Source: JBHHYS01 sp046757645 (GTDB lineage: Bacteria > Acidobacteriota > Terriglobia > Acidiferrales > 2-02-FULL-67-57). From it: a stretch of 7,805 nt of DNA. Positions 5,914 through 7,805 of this stretch are shown piece after piece. A model generated the notes under the pieces. It saw only the letters and a program-made list of their open reading frames with translations. It was not told the origin of the DNA and did no database searches. Every line of letters begins with the position of its first letter. Position 1 is the first letter of the stretch. Location: assembly GCA_046757645.1 (NCBI GenBank), contig JBHHYS010000108.1:1-7805 (forward strand). Reading direction: 5' to 3'. A program made the position numbers and the translations under genes.

Positions 5914-6317
5914 AAGGTCCCAACAGTTCCACGAGGGGGCAAGATTGCGCGGGGAGGGAATGGTGCGGGTCTGGTGGGATCGAACCACCATAAAAGGGTC
6001 ATCGTGAACGGGCCCTAAGGCGACCCGAAGCACGGCTAGGTCTTCCCTCCCGGGTCAATTCTGACGCTCTCAGATAGCTCTACCTAAGGCGATGGCCCTC
6101 TGTGCCACTGCCCGCTGCGGCTCTCTGCCGCTAAAACAAATGGTCACCGCTAAAGTACAGGAAGAGTTTCTGCAGTTGGAGCAGGAGTCCTTCAACCATC
6201 CACCGTTGAAAGTTGTCGTTGACGCCTGACAAGTGCGGGGACTAGCATGTTGGCCAAACACTCGCCGACAAAGTTTCTCAGACAACTCTTCTGGCTTCGA
6301 AGGGAGGGAAGGAAAAT
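5914..6317. other. 404-bp gene-poor region after tRNA-His
   Basis: No confident gene is visible. The region holds a hairpin on the minus strand resembling a tRNA T arm (5972-5990), a 45-codon plus-strand frame at 6092-6229 with poor translation signals, and the probable promoter of the lipoprotein gene. A minus-strand frame (6070-6411) crosses that promoter and start codon and is not called. Confidence 0.5.
6219..6248 (+). promoter_or_regulatory. promoter candidate for the lipoprotein gene
   Basis: TTGACG (6219-6224, 5 of 6) and TAGCAT (6243-6248, 4 of 6) are separated by 18 bp. The start point would be near 6255, leaving a leader of about 60 nt before the ATG at 6318. Confidence 0.4.
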
Positions 6318-7277
6318 ATGGGCAGCAATTTCGCAAAACATCTTTTAGTAATTGCGGCGTTACTGGCTTCCGGCTGCGCCCCCAGCATCCAAAACCTTCA
6401 AATCCAGGCACGAAAGCAAGGTGAACCGATCCCGGTTGACGCCGATGTCAGGCCTTGGCTCACAACGGTCGGGACACCAACGCTCGGCGTGGGTCCGTAT
6501 CCGCCACCGCACGGTCCCTACAGAGATGCTGGGCAGATGTCAAAGAAACCCGGCATTCACTATCAAGGGAACCTACAAAACTTGGAGTACGGGGCGTATG
6601 AGCTGAGATTAATGGTGCCCTACAGGGTTTTTGCGTTTCTGGGGTACGCGAACCGCACCGAGACAGCGGTCGAAACCTTCTTAGTCAATGCCCCAGACTG
6701 TTGCTTTTCCTTTGATGGCGGCCGGGGGACCAGCGGGTGGACGCTCGACGCCATCTATGACGGGGACACGCCGAATGCCATCGGAACATGTGATCCCACC
6801 CTGGCATGGAGCGGCGTAAACTGGCCGGTGTCCCTTCCCGGTGACGCACGAGGGTCCATTTGGGTTTTCATGCAGCCAGACGCAGTGGGAGGATGCTTTC
6901 CGACGGACCCCAGCGTAGCCAATCTGTGGCGCATTGACTTCATCTCGCCTGATCTTGAGACAAGGCCCGATTGGCAAGGAATCAGCGGCTACCGGTTTCG
7001 TTTCATGGCCGGCGTGCCCGGGATTACGATTCAGCCACTGCTGAAGGTACGAAAGAGCAACAATCAAATAGTGTTTTTCCGTCCCGTTGATAGTGCGGGA
7101 AGTCCGGTTTTTTATCAAATCGACTCCGGTCAGGGCTGGCACGAAATCGAGTTTCGCTTACCGGAGAGTGCGACTATTTTGAATGTCGTTGTCCGTGTGT
7201 TTGGCGACACTGACCAGGTCTTTTGGGGAGGCACAGAAGGTGCGGTGAATTTGGATGGTGTCTGCCCGATACCGTAA
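6318..7277 (+). CDS. predicted secreted lipoprotein of unknown function (319 aa)
   Basis: The N-terminus is a type II signal peptide: K7, a hydrophobic stretch LLVIAALL, and a lipobox LASGC that makes C20 the lipidated residue. The mature protein should sit on the periplasmic or outer surface. I do not recognise the family. The mature part is beta-rich with many aromatic and glycine residues (GTSGWTLDAIYDG, GYRFRFMAGVPGITIQP, GWHEIEFRLPES). A closing segment, VNLDGVCPIP, resembles the end of jelly-roll, galactose-binding-like carbohydrate modules; that is an inference. Cysteines 128, 129, 158, 193 and 316 could form disulfides. The ribosome-binding site is good (AAGGA at 6309-6313). Codon use is less GC-biased than in the genes to the left, and the gene stands alone between two tRNAs, which fits acquisition by transfer. 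Confidence 0.85.
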   Translation: MGSNFAKHLLVIAALLASGCAPSIQNLQIQARKQGEPIPVDADVRPWLTTVGTPTLGVGPYPPPHGPYRDAGQMSKKPGIHYQGNLQNLEYGAYELRLMVPYRVFAFLGYANRTETAVETFLVNAPDCCFSFDGGRGTSGWTLDAIYDGDTPNAIGTCDPTLAWSGVNWPVSLPGDARGSIWVFMQPDAVGGCFPTDPSVANLWRIDFISPDLETRPDWQGISGYRFRFMAGVPGITIQPLLKVRKSNNQIVFFRPVDSAGSPVFYQIDSGQGWHEIEFRLPESATILNVVVRVFGDTDQVFWGGTEGAVNLDGVCPIP

Positions 7278-7398
7278 GGATCTTTTAGGTAAGCACACCC
7301 GCGAATGCCCTGAGCAAAAATCGATCCCCTTGCTCCGGCGAGCCCACAACCGCGGCGACCGATTCGCCATCATGAATCTGACCTCAGAGTCTGCCTGC

Positions 7399-7428
7399 TT
7401 GACCCGGAGCCGCTTCCCTCAATAGAAT
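7399..7428 (+). promoter_or_regulatory. sigma-70 promoter for tRNA-Arg
   Basis: TTGACC (7399-7404, 5 of 6) and TAGAAT (7423-7428, 5 of 6) are separated by 18 bp. The predicted start near 7435 leaves about a 20-nt leader before the tRNA. The rest of the spacer after the lipoprotein gene (7278-7398) shows no clear terminator or gene. Confidence 0.6.
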
Positions 7429-7454
7429 GAAACCCAAGAAGTGATAGCTCGCGC

Positions 7455-7530
7455 GCGCCTGTAGCTCAGCGGATAGAGCGCTGGTCTCCGGAACCAGAGG
7501 TCGGGCGTTCGAATCGCCCCAGGCGCGCCA
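7455..7530 (+). tRNA. tRNA-Arg (anticodon CCG)
   Basis: Acceptor arms GCGCCTG (7455-7461) and CAGGCGC (7520-7526) pair perfectly. The anticodon arm CTGGT-CTCCGGA-ACCAG gives anticodon CCG, decoding CGG arginine. The T arm is GGGCG-TTCGAAT-CGCCC. The discriminator is G73, followed by an encoded CCA ending at 7530. Its 3' end is 9 bp from the recombinase remnant, the usual setting of a tRNA attachment site. Confidence 0.97.
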
Positions 7531-7539
7531 TCTTTTCAA

Positions 7540-7805
7540 TCAGTTACACGCGGCCGCCGATTCCGTGTGCCACCATTCGCCACCAAATCTCGGCGAAAGC
7601 TTCCCAAGACCCGGTGTGCGCACTCGCTGTGATAGCACCTCGGCAGCCCTGCGGCTCGCTTCCCGCCGCAGGTGCGTGTAGTGGGTCATCGTCGTCTCCG
7701 CGAGTGTATGCCCCAGCCGCTGCCCTCGTCGATGAGGCGGTGTCTGTTCGTGCGCCGAAACGGCGACCCCGACGCACACGAACGGACGTCTCATCGACGC
7801 TCCCG
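7540..7805 (-). pseudogene. tyrosine recombinase (phage-type integrase) C-terminal remnant
   Basis: The minus-strand frame ending at 7540 encodes LGHTLAETTMTHYTHLRRE then ASRRAAEVL. This matches the C-terminus of tyrosine recombinases: the LGH histidine, the T-T-x-x-x-Y segment with the nucleophilic tyrosine (in THYTHL), and the closing helix with AAEVL. The homology stops about seven codons before LGH. The expected HDLRHTFA box and the catalytic arginine region are absent, and the frame instead runs into a 73-bp inverted repeat (7727-7799). The frame stays open to the window edge, so a partial gene with foreign 5' sequence cannot be ruled out. The best reading is a truncated, inactive integrase left beside its tRNA-Arg target. 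It points towards the tRNA. Confidence 0.65.
7727..7799. repeat. 73-bp imperfect inverted repeat at window edge
   Basis: The left arm (7727-7757) begins CGTCGATGAG and contains GTTCGTGCGCCG. The right arm (7770-7799) is its imperfect inverse: CGACGCACACGAAC, ending CTCATCGACG. Ten outer base pairs are perfect, the inner stem is nearly perfect, and the loop is about 12 nt. Sequence beyond the arms does not continue the symmetry. It interrupts the recombinase frame. It could be the end of an inserted element, a recombination-type hairpin or an assembly fold-back. Confidence 0.6.

Noticed and set aside
5652..6002. Second minus-strand frame across tRNA-His (116 aa)
   Set aside because: It overlaps the same tRNA in another frame, reads GIRTHDPRSHSPMLYQLSYA, and is the same kind of artefact.
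5680..6033. Minus-strand 117-aa frame with RWDSNPRPSEPQSDALPAEL
   Set aside because: It is antisense to tRNA-His; this peptide type is a well-known false gene call over tRNA genes.
7727..7799. Integron attC site
   Set aside because: The outer arms do not show the paired RYYYAAC/GTTRRRY ends in the required order, and no integron integrase or gene cassette is visible.

Overview
The window is high-GC bacterial DNA carrying three tRNA genes, five or six confident protein genes and several intergenic elements. No gene fixes the taxon. GC-rich codons, a family-3 histidine kinase with a NarL-type regulator, a lone PilZ gene, a MerR-like/TPR fusion and a GTCATCC...AGAATGAC imperfect palindromic repeat together fit Acidobacteriota or a similar soil lineage. 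This is a tentative inference. Several promoters match the sigma-70 consensus closely.

Layout, left to right. The 3' part of tRNA-Pro(TGG) (1-59) is followed by an unusual GGTTTTC heptamer/inverted-repeat patch. Next come an uncharacterised 146-aa protein with a Cys/His cluster (174-614, +) and, convergent with it, a single-domain PilZ protein (654-986, -) with its own promoter. A 362-bp gap holds two tandem GTACAAAAGTA boxes and a minus-strand terminator. Upstream of it on the minus strand lies a two-component operon: a six-helix membrane histidine kinase (2135-3835) and a NarL/FixJ response regulator (1349-2014), read from a near-perfect TTGACA-N17-TAGAAT promoter. Divergent from the kinase are a 107-aa unknown protein (4171-4494, +) and a MerR-type HTH/TPR protein (4650-5510, +).

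The right part looks more like accessory DNA. It has an imperfect palindromic repeat (5536-5624), tRNA-His(GTG) with a consensus promoter, and a 404-bp gene-poor stretch containing an antisense tRNA T-arm-like hairpin. A predicted orphan lipoprotein (6318-7277, +) with somewhat different codon use follows, then tRNA-Arg(CCG). Ten bases past that tRNA is the C-terminal end of a tyrosine recombinase on the minus strand, next to a 73-bp imperfect inverted repeat at the window edge. This suggests that tRNA-Arg is, or was, an integration site and that the window enters a decayed or truncated mobile element.

Functionally, the kinase/regulator pair is a complete phosphorelay whose DNA target may be the tandem boxes just beyond the regulator gene. 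The PilZ protein is a probable c-di-GMP effector. I see no clearly new multi-gene defence or biosynthetic system. The best candidates for something undescribed are the box-plus-terminator unit at 1060-1327 and the integrase/palindrome junction at the right edge.
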